In this document: piece by piece, positions 11,477-22,375 of the stretch
Position numbering within the stretch: the first letter of the stretch is position 1
Layout of the letters: each line of letters begins with the position of its first letter
Assembly (NCBI RefSeq): GCF_002575655.3
Contig: NC_053036.3
Coordinates: forward strand, 646,000,736-646,064,735
Direction of reading: 5' to 3'
DNA: 64,000 nt
Source: Aegilops tauschii subsp. strangulata
Taxonomy: Eukaryota; Streptophyta; Magnoliopsida; Poales; Poaceae
Notes under the pieces: generated by a model
Databases searched by the model: none
What the model was told of the DNA's origin: nothing
What the model saw: only the letters and a program-made list of their open reading frames with translations
Translations under genes and position numbers: made by a program

Positions 11477-13201
11477 TGTTGGAAATATGCCCTAGAGGCA
11501 ATAATAAAAGGTTATTATTATATTTCTTTGTTCATGATAATCGTCTATTATTCATGCTATAATTGTATTGTCCGGAAATCGTAATACATGTGTGAATACA
11601 TAGACCACAACGTGTCCCTAGTAAGCCTCTAGTTGACTAGCTCGTTGATCAACAGATAGTCATGGTTTCCTGACTATGGACATTGGATGTCATTGATAAC
11701 GGGATCACATCATTAGGAGAATGATGTGATGGACAAGACCCAATCCTAAGCATAGCATAAAAGATCGTGTAGTTTCGTTTGCTAGAGCTTTTCCAATGTC
11801 AAGTATCTTTTCCTTAGACCATGAGATCGTGCAACTCCCGGATACCATAGGAGTGCTTTGGGTGTGCCAAACGTCACAACGTAACTGGGTGACTATAAAT
11901 GTGCACTACGGGTATCTCCGAAAATGTCTGTTGGGTTGGCACGGATCGAGACTGGGATTTGTCACTCCGTGTGACAGAGAGGTATCTCTGGGCCCACTCG
12001 GTAATGCATCATCATAATGAGCTCAATGTGACTAAGGCGTTAGTCACGGGATCATGCATTGCGGTACGAGTAAAGAGACTTGCCGGTAACGAGATTGAAC
12101 AAGGTATTGGGATACCGACGATCGAATCTCGGGCAAGTAACATACCGATTGACAAAGGGAATTGCATACGGATTGATTGAATCCTCGACACCGTGGTTCA
12201 TCCGATGAGATCATCGTGGAACATGTGGGAGCCAACATGGGTATCCAGATCCCGCTGTTGGTTATTGACCGGAGAGGCGTCTCGGTCATGTCTGCATGTC
12301 TCCCGAACCCGTAGGGTCTACACACTTAAGGTCCGGTGACGCTAGGGTTGTAGAGATATATGTATGCGGAAACCCGAAAGTTGTTCGGAGTCCCGGATGA
12401 GATCCCGGATGTCACGAGAGGTTCCGGAATGGTCCGGAGGTGAAGAATTATATATAGGAAGTCCAGTTTCGGCCACCGGGAAAGTTTCGGGGGTTACCGG
12501 TATTGTACCGGGACCACCGGAAGGGCCCCGGAGGTCCACCGGGTGGGGCCACCCATCCCGGAGGGCCCCGTGGGCTGAAAATGGAAGGGAACCAGCCCTT
12601 AGTGGGCTGGGGAGCCCCCCTTGGGCCTCCCCCATGCGCCTAGGGTTGGGAACCCTAGGGGGGGAGCTTCCCCCTTGTCTTGGGGGGCAAGGCACCCCTT
12701 CCCCCCCTTTGGCCGCCGCCCCCCCTTGGAGATCCCATCTACCTAGGCCGGCGCCCCCCCAGCGGGCCTATATAGGGGGGGGGGGGAGGGAGGGCAGCAA
12801 CCCACAGCCTTGGGCGCCTCCCTCCTCCCCTGCAACACCTCTCTCTCTCTCTCTCGCAGAAGCTCGGCGAAGCCCTGCCGGAGACCCGCCACATCCACCA
12901 CCACGCTGTCGTGCTGTTGGATCTCCATCAACCTCTCCTTCCCCCTTGCTTGATCAAGAAGGAGGAGACGTCGCTGCACCGTACGTGTGTTGAACGCGGA
13001 GGTGCCGTCCGTTCGGCACTCGGTCATCGGTGATTTGGATCACGGCGAGTACGACTCCGTCATCCACGTTCGTTGGAACGCTTCCGCTCGCGATCTACAA
13101 GGGTATGTAGATGCACTCCTTTCCCCTCGTTGCTAGTAGACTCCATAGATGCATCTTGGTGAGCGTAGGAAAATTTTAAAATTATGCTACGATTCCCAAC
13201 A
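11477..13201 (+). mobile_element. 3' LTR of the Angela-like element
   Basis: A complete 1,725 bp LTR that starts TGTTGGAAATATGCC and ends CCCAACA, followed by the TSD copy TTTGT at 13202-13206. It is preceded by AGTGCAAGTGGGAGAC, the polypurine tract. It retains the last 300 bp that the 5' LTR lacks. Confidence 0.95.
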
Positions 13202-13206
13202 TTTGT

Positions 13207-14812
13207 CACCTCCATAAACGAGAAACATATCCTTAGTCCTTTTCAGGTATTTTAGGATGTTCTTGGCCGCTGTCCAGTGATCCACTCCTGGATTACTTTG
13301 GTACCTTCATGCTAAACTAATAGCAAGGCACACATCAGGTCTGGTACACAACATTGCATACATGATAGAGCCTATGGCTGAAGCATAGGGAACATCTTTC
13401 ATTTTCTCTCTATCTTCTGCAGTGGTCGGGCATTGAGTCTTACTCAACTTCACACCTTGTAACACAGGCAAGAACCCTTTCTTTGCTTGATCTATTTTGA
13501 ACTTCTTCAAAACTTTTTCAAGGTATGTGCTTTGTGAAAGTCCAATTAAGCGTCTTGATCTATCTCTATAGATCTTGATGCCCAATATATAGGCAGCTTC
13601 ACCGAGGTCCTTCATTGAAAAACTCTTATTCAAATATCCTTTTATGCTATCCAGAAATTCTATATCATTTGCAATCAACAATATGTCATCCACATATAAT
13701 ATGAGAAATGCTACAGAGCTCCCACTCACTTTCTTGTAAATACAGGCTTCTCCAAAAGTCTGTATAAAACCATATACAACTCTTCTTCCAGAAATCCATT
13801 CAGGAATGCAGTTTTGACATCCATTGGCCAAATTTCATAATCGTAAAATGCGGCAATTGTAACATGATTCGGACAGACTTAAGCATCGCTACGGGTGAGA
13901 AGGTCTCATCGTAGTCAATCCCTTGAACTTGTCGAAAACCTTTTGCAACAAGTCGAGCTTTATAGACAGTAACATTACCGTTAGCGTCAGTCTTCTTCTT
14001 GAAGATCCATTTATTCTCAATGGCTTGCCGATCATCGGGCAAGTCAACCAAAGTCCATACTTTGTTCTCATACATGGATCCCATCTCAGATTTCATGGCC
14101 TCAAGCCATTTTGCGGAATCTGGGCTCACCATCGCTTCTTCATAGTTCATAGGTTCGTCATGGTCTAGTAACATAACCTCCAGAACAGGATTACCGTACC
14201 ACTCTGGTGCAGATTTTACTCTGGTTGACCTACGAGGTTCAGTAACAACTTGATCTGAAGTTTCATGGTGTAGACGTCACAGGAACCGGTTTCTGCGATG
14301 AACTATTTTCCAATAAGGGAGCAGGTACTGTTACCTCATCAAGTTCTACTTTCCTCCCACTCACTTCTTTCGAGAGAAACTCCTTCTCTAGGAAGGATCC
14401 ATTCTTAACAATGAATGTGTTGCCTTCGGATCTATGATAGAAGGTGTACCCAACCGTTTCCTTTGGGTATCCTATGAAGACACATTTCTCCGATTTGGGT
14501 TTGAGCTTATCAGGTTGAAGCTTTTTCACATAAGCATCGCAGCCCCAAACTTTAAGAAACGACAACTTTGGTTTCTTGCCAAATCACAGTTCATAAGGCG
14601 TCGTCTCAACGGATTTTGATGGTGCCCTATTTAACGTGAATGCGGCCGTCTCTAAAGCATAACCCCAAAACGATAGCGGTAAATCAGTAAGAGACATCAT
14701 AGATCGCACCATATCTAGTAAAGTACGATTACGACGTTCGGACACACCATTACGCTGTGGTGTTCCGGGTGGCGTGAGTTGCGAAACTATTCCGCATTGT
14801 TTCAAATGGAGA
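13207..14812 (-). pseudogene. Copia integrase C-terminus, reverse transcriptase and start of RNase H
   Basis: Minus-strand blocks, read from 14812 downward. The integrase end is HLKQCGIVSQLTPPGTPQ and RNGVSERRNRTLLDM, the latter with the catalytic Glu. At about 14585 TGG has become TGA (EL-stop-FGKK). Next are the FIGYPKETVGYTFYHRSEG region, reverse transcriptase from NKWIFKKKTDANG to DYDETFSPVA, a frameshift near 13870, a deletion of roughly 130 bp between ELY and GFIQTFGEA, then an intact YVDD. The last block runs through PYASAIGSIMYAMLCTRPD to LVYGGDK, where the Angela-like element is inserted. This is the middle of the Copia element spanning 2644-52745. Confidence 0.92.
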
Positions 14813-15110
14813 CACTACAAAAAAAATACAGTTCTGTGATGATACGTGTTTGTCACAGTAGGTCGCGTTTTTTGTCATGCATGTACATCCATGACGATTT
14901 TATGACAGAATAAAGATAGTCATACCTGTGCTGTCGTAGAAGTGTTCCATGACATTACCAAAATTATCATCAAGGAAGTGTGCACTTCCATGATGATAAA
15001 TCGCGCGTCACAGAAGTGCTTTCGTCAAGGGTGACCGACACGTGCCATCCACCATAACGGAACGTCGTTAAGCTATCGGGTTGGGTTTTGGATCCGATAA
15101 CCCGTTAACA
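14813..15110 (+). repeat. Left terminal and subterminal region of the CACTA
   Basis: The terminal CACTA motif is followed by repeated GTCAT/CATGAC words on both strands, for example GTCGTAGAAGTGTTCCATGAC split across 14932-14953, and CTTCCATGATGATAAATCGC. Such short repeats bind the transposase in characterised CACTA elements. No gene is seen here. Confidence 0.8.
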
Positions 15111-15249
15111 GCCCCGACCAATGGGGATTTTCCACGTGTAAAATCATCATTGGCTGGAGGAAACACATGTCGGCTCATCGTTGGGACAAATGTCATCCAC
15201 TCATTGGACAGAAGGCGCCTATGATACGTCGACACGTGGCACGGCCCAA

Positions 15250-16130
15250 CAGAGGCCCATTCCTGTGAAAAGGCCGGCCCGTTTGACTTGGTCAAAAGGT
15301 GGCGGGCCGGCCCATGGAAAGCCTGTTAACGGCCTGTTCGCATATAGCCCATTTACAGCCCGCTAACCCAAGGCCCGTTACGCCCTATCCGAATTAGGCC
15401 CAGTAGCGTCATCTGGGCCATCCAATATGATTCCAGCCCGTTTTCACTTCTGGCCCATGTATGGCCCATGACGTCTTTCGACCCATATGAGGCCCTATGT
15501 AACTCTTGGCCTATTAACGACCCGTGGTGAAACTGGCCCGTAATGAATAGTGTATCACTTTACACCCATTAACGGCCCGTGGTGAAACTGGCCCGTAATG
15601 AACAGTGTATCACTTTATACCCATTAACAGCCCGTTATTCCGTTGGGCCGTTTCCAGCCCATGTTATCTTCCGGCCTTCTCAGAGCCCATTTATTATTGG
15701 GCTCATTTCCAGCATTCGTTTACTTACGGCCCGTTACTGTCATTTTCTGCTTGTGGCCAAATTCAGCACGTGGTTACAGTCGGCCCGTTTGTGGTCCGTT
15801 AATACGTTGGGCCGTTTTCATAGCGTCATCAAATACGACCTATTAACGATGGCCCGTTATGGTCGACCCATGAACGGATGATTCCAACTCTAGCCCGTTT
15901 ACGGCCATAATGCGGCCTGTTATTGGCCCATGTTTGGCCAATCGATCATACGGCCCGTATAAGGCCCATTGATGATACGTCCCATAGAAGGCCCATTGTT
16001 TCTACGGCCCGTAGAAGGCCTACTGTTTCTACGGCCCGTAGAAGGCCCACTGTTTCTACGGCCCGTAGGAGGCCCGGTGTCACTACAGTAAATATTAGCC
16101 CATGGTTATTGTGGCCTAGTTTAAAAAATA
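15250..16130. repeat. GGCCCGT/GGCCCAT motif cluster
   Basis: About 0.9 kb is packed with GGCCCGTT, GGCCCAT and GGCCCGTA words on both strands. A 55 bp unit is repeated twice (about 15515-15625, GGTGAAACTGGCCCGTAATG). Near 15962-16085 there are about four copies of a 27 bp unit containing TACGGCCCGTAGAAGGCC, itself nearly palindromic (TACGGsCCGTA). There is no convincing coding frame. It may be a subterminal transposase-binding region, but GGCCCA is also the site II-type motif of plant promoters, so either role is possible. Confidence 0.65.
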
Positions 16131-16366
16131 GGTTATTGCAGCCACTAGCAAACCACGGAAAAAGAACTGCACTGACTACAAGCAAACAAATAAACAAGAC
16201 AACAAGGAAATAAATAAGCAAGCAACTTATGCTAGGCTATCACGGCTATTACACATATTACTTCCACTGGGCATCAAAGTTCGCCACCAGTGCAAATATA
16301 GGGAACAAAGCAGCATATAAACGCCGCAGCAAAACAAGTCCAGAACTGAAACCACTTCAGAAGAGT

Positions 16367-16793
16367 TCAAGAAACAATATCCTGGGTACCCATAATGCTG
16401 GCAAGATGCTTAGCAAGCTTATTAACTTTCTCTTGTTTGGCGCTTAAATCCTCCAGCGCTTGCTGTTGCACAAGAAAGTACGCATCTGAATTCTGCAGGG
16501 ACTTCCTCAGTCCTTCGGCTTCTTGTCGCAGCACAGCTGACTGATGCCTTTCAACTTGTAGCTGAGACTGAAGAAGCCGAAGTGATTCAGGCAGCGAGTT
16601 CGAAGAGCTTGTGCCAGCGGTACTAGCCAGTAACTCGAACACTACATCAACGCAGGACTGTGGGGTTTTCTCACTGTCTACAAGATCGTTTTTATCACCT
16701 TTCTTGGAGACCAACAGGGTTGTCTCACTATCTTGAACCTTATCTGCATTACTTTCTCTACCATTGCATAGTGGGGTTCTCTTCTCCAATATT
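16367..16793 (-). CDS. CACTA gene, terminal coiled-coil exon
   Basis: The minus-strand frame opens after a plausible acceptor (TTTGCAAACAG, exon from 16793) and ends at 16367. It encodes about 140 residues. The first half is charged and Ser-rich; the second half is a heptad-like coiled coil (LRLLQSQLQVERHQ, LRQEAEGLRKSLQNSDAYF, LSAKQEKVNKLAKHLAS). It is probably the last exon of a transposon gene whose upstream exons lie at 17.3-21.3 kb. TNP1-like DNA-binding partners in CACTA elements have a similar layout, but I see no specific signature. The 17.0-17.3 kb stretch is intron. Confidence 0.5.
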
Positions 16794-17290
16794 CTGTTTG
16801 CATACTACAAGAGAAACAAGCAGACACATCACAGGTGTAGCTTGTAGTATACGAAACTCATTTTGGTAAAGCGGTTCAGTAGTAAGGTGGACAGGATAAC
16901 AGCATGAAACAAACATATATCTATGTACTATGGTCACTGTATTGCCCATATCATTCTAGTTTATGTTCCCTAATCAAGATAGAGACACAGTTCAACTCAT
17001 ATATTTTTAAGACACAACAGCATAGACAGAATATAAGTGTGAGAAACTACACAACATTGGCAGCTCTTGGAATGTGCATCACATGAGAACATAACTGTTT
17101 ATACAACTTAAACTGAAATCAACATAGAGCAAGAAGTTAGAACATCAATCCAGTTAAAGAAATAGGTTTAAAACATACCTGTTGCGCCATTGGAGTTTCA
17201 ATTGGATCCTTCAAATTCGAAAGTAGTTGGTATGAGTAAATACAGTGATGCAACAGCAAAGGAGTATGGACCATAGCTACGGAATCTGAC

Positions 17291-17653
17291 CTGAGAACAG
17301 TTGCTCTTCTGCTTTAAACGTGGAGTTTGGGTTAGCTGTGGTGGTCTTCGTGCTTTGGGCACTGCAGTAGCTTTACAAACTGCTCATGTGGGGGTACTCT
17401 GTGGTGGACATGGTGCTTTGTCAACTATAAGTGGGTTACTATCCGCTGGGGTTGCGGTTAGATGGGTTGTAGCTGGTTCTCCGCCCAACGGTGTAAGTGT
17501 GCAATCTGGAAGAGTCTCGATTATGTGTGGTGGGGCTAGTTTGTGGGCCAATACAACCATGGTTCTATCTGCATCGACGGATAGCACTGTCTTTTGTGAA
17601 GAACGGGTTTTTGCTCCCTTAGATACTGCCATCACCCCCTCCAATTCAAATGG
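17291..17653 (-). pseudogene. CACTA gene exon with KTRSSQK motif
   Basis: The exon starts after GTTTATCAG with the residues PFELEGVMAVSKGAKTRSSQ and runs to a donor CAG/GTCAGA at about 17291. It shares PFE...KTRSS with the exons at 18131-18280 and 18579-18730, so the three derive from one another. A TGA in frame near 17380 (after CPPQSTPT) interrupts it. The downstream part is Pro/Lys-rich. Confidence 0.5.
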
Positions 17654-18130
17654 CTGATAAACAAGTAAAGAAATTGAACGTACAAACATTGTATGATAGA
17701 CAGATGTGGTAATTCACATATATGTTGTCTAACCAAACAGGACAGCATGACACAATTTCACATATATGATGCCTAACTAAACAGGATAGCATGACACAGT
17801 TTCGGATATATGATGGATAATTTAACAGGATATAATGGCATAATTCAACATATGATGAGTACCTAAACAGGATGACATGACAAAACTATATGATGCCTTT
17901 CTAAAATAGGTTGGGATGAAATAATTCACATAGATGTTGTCTAAGTATACAGGATGGCATGATATAATTGACATAATTGATTCATATACTAAGCAGCTGG
18001 CACTCGCATGTATGATCTCTAAACTAAGCAGATAGAATTCAATATTGTGCATATGATGTCTAAACTAAGCAATGCAAGACACCATATGCATCATATGAGA
18101 AATATAAACATTGCAACTTAGAGCATACAC

Positions 18131-18280
18131 CTCAGGTGGGATATAGGACTGGTCATCTGTCTCTGAATCCTCCTCTGAGGAGCTCCCTGTAACCATCGAG
18201 ATATATGCTTCAACATGTACCATTGCCTGCTCTGAAGACCTTGTTTTCACTCTAGATTTTTCCATAACCGGCTCAAATGG
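18131..18280 (-). CDS. CACTA gene small acidic exon, copy 1
   Basis: A clean 150 nt exon of 50 codons between an acceptor (GTGTATCAG) and a donor (GAG/GTGTAT). It carries a basic KTRSSEQ motif followed by the acidic run GSSSEEDSETDDQSYIPPE. It reads without stops and keeps frame, which supports a real exon. Copy 2 lies 450 bp upstream in the gene's direction. Confidence 0.55.
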
Positions 18281-18578
18281 CTGATACACATGAAGAGTAG
18301 TTCAATATACGCAGATTGTCAACAAATGGAATACGTAATGAAAAAAAAGATGGCATGAGATAATTCACATACATGATGCCTGGCTCCATGGCGGTGCATA
18401 ATTCACATATATGATAACTGGCTGAAAAACATGGCATTGCATAATTCACATATCTGATATAGAAGGCAAACAGGAGGCATTCACACAAAGCATGTCTAAT
18501 CTAAGCAGATGGCATGGCAATGCAAGACACCATATGCATGATATGAGCAATGTAACCCAGCCAAGTTAGAGCATGCAC

Positions 18579-18730
18579 CTCGGGGGGGGGGGATACGACT
18601 GGTCATCTCTCTCTGAATCCTCCTCTGAGGAGCTATCTGTAACCAGCAAGAAATCTGCATCGACACGTAGCACTGACTGCTCAGAAGACCTTGTTTTCAC
18701 TCCAGATTTTCCCATGACCGACTCAAATGG
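18579..18730 (-). pseudogene. CACTA gene small acidic exon, copy 2
   Basis: A duplicate of the exon at 18131-18280, with the same acceptor and donor contexts. It carries KTRSSEQ and DSSSEEDSERDDQSY. It is 152 nt, because a G run near its donor (18582-18592) has changed length, which shifts the frame. The two exons and their flanks appear to have arisen by tandem duplication of about 450 bp. Confidence 0.5.
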
Positions 18731-18909
18731 CTGATGCACAGGAAGAGTAGATGAATGTATAAACATTGTTGACAAATGGAATACATTATGGAAAAAAATA
18801 TGGCACAATACAATTCACATATACGATGACTGGCTAAACAGGATGGCTTTGCATGATTCACGTATATGATGCCTGGCTAAAGAAGATGGCATTGCATAAT
18901 TCCCATATA

Positions 18910-19070
18910 CTCCCTCCATTCCTAAATATTTGTCTTTTTAGATATTTCAAATGGACTACCACATACGGATGTATATAGACATATTTTAGAGTGTAGATTC
19001 ACTCATTTTGTTCCGTATGTAGTCACTTGTTGAAATCTCTAAAAAGACAAATATTTAGGAATGGTGGGAG
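18910..19070. mobile_element. Stowaway-type MITE
   Basis: 161 bp bounded by CTCCCTCCATTCCTAAATAT and its inverted copy ATATTTAGGAATGGTGGGAG, with TA on both sides (18908-18909, 19071-19072). It has no coding capacity. It lies in an intron of the CACTA gene. Confidence 0.9.
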
Positions 19071-19200
19071 TATGATATAGAAACCAAACAGGTGGCATTC
19101 ACACAAAGCAAATCTAAACTAAGCTGATGACATATAAGATGTATAATGTAAGCAATGCAAGGCGCCATATGCATGATATGACCAACATCAGCATGCCAGG

Positions 19201-21286
19201 TTAGAGCAAACACGTCAGGTGGTAAACAGGCGTGGTCGGCTCCTTCTCAATCTCCATCTGAACAGTTATCTTCCTCTGGAATACAATCTGGAAATGCAGG
19301 AGGGGGGGGGGGGGCACTTCGCCCACCATGGAGCGGCGTCTGCACGATATTATATTCGCACGCAATGGTCTTCTCTTTTTCTCTACATGTTCAGTACGAT
19401 TGTGTACAATATCTGACATGCATAATAAAAAAATAGTTAGATTTTGTAAGGCCTAAGGGGTGCATGCAAAAATCAAGACTGATGGTAGCAAACGAGTGGA
19501 TGGATCCAAAACTAATGATAGCAGGTAGATTATAGCTTCAGTTTAAAAAGATAGACAATGGATCATCTATTGTTTGTTGCCCACCCAACATGAACCACAT
19601 AGAAGACCCCAGATGAACCAGATAGTAGACAGATACTATTCGTCGCTGGCTCGATATGAGACCCATGGGCAATTCAAAACTCAAGATTGAACGATAAAGT
19701 AGCAGGTAATAATAACCGATGTATAACGTAAGCAAACACGAAAGACTGAGACCTCTCTTCCGGAACTGTGTAGTCCTCAGGTTCATCTGCTCAGTCGATG
19801 ATGGTAATGCACTTGGCGTGGCTGCCGGCAACGGGGAAGATGATCTGAGGCGGCGAAAGGAAGTCTGCAGGGGGGATCTCTGCTGCAGTGAACACTTCTG
19901 TCGATGGTGCACCTCAGGTGGGGTGGATGACGGCACGGCAGGAGCAGGACATAACACACAGAGTTTTCTTTGATGCCTATCTGAAAATGAAGTAAATTTG
20001 TAAGGGCTCCTTAGAATTGGAGGATTCTATAAACGCAGGGACAGGAAAAACACAGGAATAGGATAGGAATGCATGTGCAAAATAGAGCATTTGGAAACAT
20101 AGGATTTCAGTCAACCTGGGTGTTTGGCTCACATGAATTGGAAGAACAGAGGAATGGAGAAACAAAGTGATGCGACAAGTGTACAACCTCTTTGGCATAG
20201 CCTTGTGGACCTCAGCATCATTGGGTTGACGTGGAGGATGGTGATGATGCTAGTGTGACTGTCGGAGGCGGGGAAGAAGATCCAAGGCCTCTGGAAACGG
20301 GGCCGAGGGTACTGCTCCGCTGTGATGGACGGTTCCGTCGTTGGAGCAGCTCCGCTAAGGTGTACGGCGACGAGGCTGAAGCATGACAAGCCAAACAACG
20401 TTAATCTGAAGTGGGACCCTAATATCATCTGCAATAGATGATGTAAAATACATCACCAAAAAGTGCTAGATGTAAAACGCATCAGCCGCGCCATGGCCGC
20501 TTCCGACAGATGCTGTAAGTACTGTTCACTCTGAACTTAACTGAAGAAAATGAACTTCACAGTCGAAACTGAATTTTACTGTCGAAACTGATTGAACTAG
20601 TAACAGAGCATTGCAATAGATGTTTAGGGCGTTCGAGCACTAGTAGCAGAGAAGCAGTGATCTAAATCAGCAGACGCTCGAGCAGGGAACGCACTAGCAG
20701 AGAGCAAGTCGTACAGTAGCACCGCGAGCGAGTGCTAAAGCAGAAACTCCTGTAGCTGCCGGAGGTCGTGCAGCAGCAGCAGCGCAAGCGAGAGCAAGAG
20801 CAGAGCAGCAGCACGAACGAAATCAGGAGCAGTGCAGCAGCGCGACCGACAGCAAGAACAGAGCCGCAGCGCGAGCGAGAGCCGGAGCAGCTGCAGCTAG
20901 TGCCGTTGTGGAAGTCGCCACCGAGGAAGCAACGACATGGGGGAGAGACGCCATGGATGATGTGGCCGGCGACGGCGCCGTTGATGGAGACACGCCATGT
21001 CTGCTCGGTATCGAGCACCGGCAGCCCCGTGAGATCGAATAAAAGATAAAATGTAGCGGTGAGTGCAGAACCTCCTTGGTGGCGCCGAGTTGGCCTCGGC
21101 TTCATCGGAGGAATCGGTGAGGGTGCTGCGGTTCCGGTGGGGCAGGTCAAGACGGCGCTGTGGGGATTGAGGTGGCGCGATAGACGAGGCGAACGTCGGG
21201 GCAGCTCCTTGGAGGTGGAGGACGGGGCGGCTGATCCGGCGGGACGACGAGATCGACAACGGATCCTCATCCGGCGCGGTGGATGA
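19201..21286 (-). pseudogene. Upstream exons of the CACTA gene, proline/serine-rich
   Basis: Several minus-strand blocks look like successive exons: 19.22-19.42 kb, 19.74-19.97 kb, 20.2-20.4 kb and 21.05-21.27 kb. The last three are diverged copies of one exon, each ending in a Ser/Pro/Ala-rich stretch (for example LRSSSPLPAATPSALPSSTE), and each is followed by a related donor context (GAG/GT). Reading frames are interrupted between copies. I cannot define the exact exon borders or the start codon. The 20.66-20.93 kb part is CAG/GCA-rich with long Ser/Cys/Arg shadows and is probably not coding. Confidence 0.35.
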
Positions 21287-22375
21287 GGGACGGCGAGCTG
21301 TTGCGGTGGACGACGTCGTCGGGGAAGAGTCTCCGTCTGGGCGGCGGTCGGGAGGCCGACAGAGGAGCGTGGGGTTTCGTGGATTTTGGCGGCGTCGGTG
21401 TACGAATGGGGGCGAAGGGGGAGGGGGGAGCCAAGCTTAGGGACGCGCTTGTCTGAAATGTAGGGTAAGTTACGAGCGTACCCCCACCGGTTTTGACACC
21501 GCGACGTGGAGCTTCATTTCCGGCTGAGGGGTAGAAGGGGGATTTCACGTGTCTGGGCTGCGGGAGCGATTTCGGATGAGGAGGGAGTTCTCGCGTGCGT
21601 CCAAATTTTGGGATAACAAGGCGCGGCGCGGGTTGAAGAAGCGGGAGTTTCAAAGCAGGTGAGACAAAAGATACTCGAGCTTGAAAATTTCGGGATAACA
21701 AGGTGCGGATTCCTTGTTCGGCAGAACAAACTTAACGTGTAAAAAAAACAATTCATACAAGACACAAGAGAGTCATGTCCCCTTTTACTATATTGCTATA
21801 GATGCCATTGAAAAAACTACAAGAAAAATGTAAAAAAATCGGGAGAACAAGATTACCCTGCACCAGTACCAAATCGATTCGCACTTCCCTCAACAACAAC
21901 AAAAAACAAATCAATTCCCACCAAAGAAAGAGTAATGTCCCTTTTCATATGATTACAGATGCCATGATCTCGAATTTCAATTTTTGAATCCACGTTATGT
22001 TGAATTCGAATATATCGTTAGGTGACCTTGCGGTTTATAATTGATGTAGTCGTACATTTTGATCTTCCATCATATATGAACATTTTACTCCACCATGTGA
22101 ACATATATATTGTCGTCTACCATATGGACTAAATTTGAATCAATTTTCCTTATTTGAATACGATTGTTGTCAAGTTATACAATAATTTAAATATTATCTT
22201 GATAACAAAAAACATACATATAGCAGTAATCATATTTCACTATGAACTACATGTACCATACGCTCTCCAATTCAAATATTTGTATCCATTTTATGTTGAA
22301 TTCAAATCATAGTACATTATTGGTCTAGGTAGCGAGATGTTTGGGATAATCTAAACCCTGTTTTCATACGTATAA
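21287..22375. other. CACTA interior without a clear gene
   Basis: The GC-rich part up to about 21.55 kb may be the 5' end of the CACTA gene. Two related copies of a sequence ending GGGATAACAAGG occur at about 21600-21625 and 21685-21710. From 21.75 to 22.37 kb the sequence is AT-rich, with nothing recognised. Confidence 0.4.

Larger units (their letters stand above)
4879..13201 (+). mobile_element. Angela-like Copia retrotransposon, nearly full length
   Basis: An 8.3 kb element bounded by TGTTGGAAATATGCC at 4879 and CGATTCCCAACA at 13201, with a perfect 5 bp TSD, TTTGT. The order is truncated 5' LTR (4879-6313), leader (6314-7470), gag-pol (7471-10749), RNase H frame (10731-11444), polypurine tract (about 11462-11476) and 3' LTR (11477-13201). 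The last part of the 5' LTR and the primer-binding site are missing, so new copies could not be made by the normal priming route. By eye the two LTRs differ at about a dozen sites over 1.4 kb, which suggests a fairly recent insertion. Confidence 0.95.
17690..19200. repeat. Degenerate intronic repeats around the duplicated exons
   Basis: Outside the exons this stretch is made of a degenerate repeat of about 45-50 bp. Its core reads roughly CACATATATGATGCCTAACT followed by AAACAGGATGGCATGA. At least ten recognisable copies occur between 17705 and 19170. No separate gene is seen. Confidence 0.6.

Noticed and set aside
20662..20935. Cys/Ser/Arg-rich frames suggesting a zinc-rich protein
   Set aside because: They come from degenerate GCAGCAG repeats read in the reverse frame; the Cys spacing is irregular.
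21267..21701. A 144-codon minus-strand frame, Pro/Ser-rich
   Set aside because: GC-rich, low-complexity, with repeated GGGATAACAAGG segments and overlapping open frames on both strands. It may be a 5' untranslated region, but no domain or codon pattern supports a protein.
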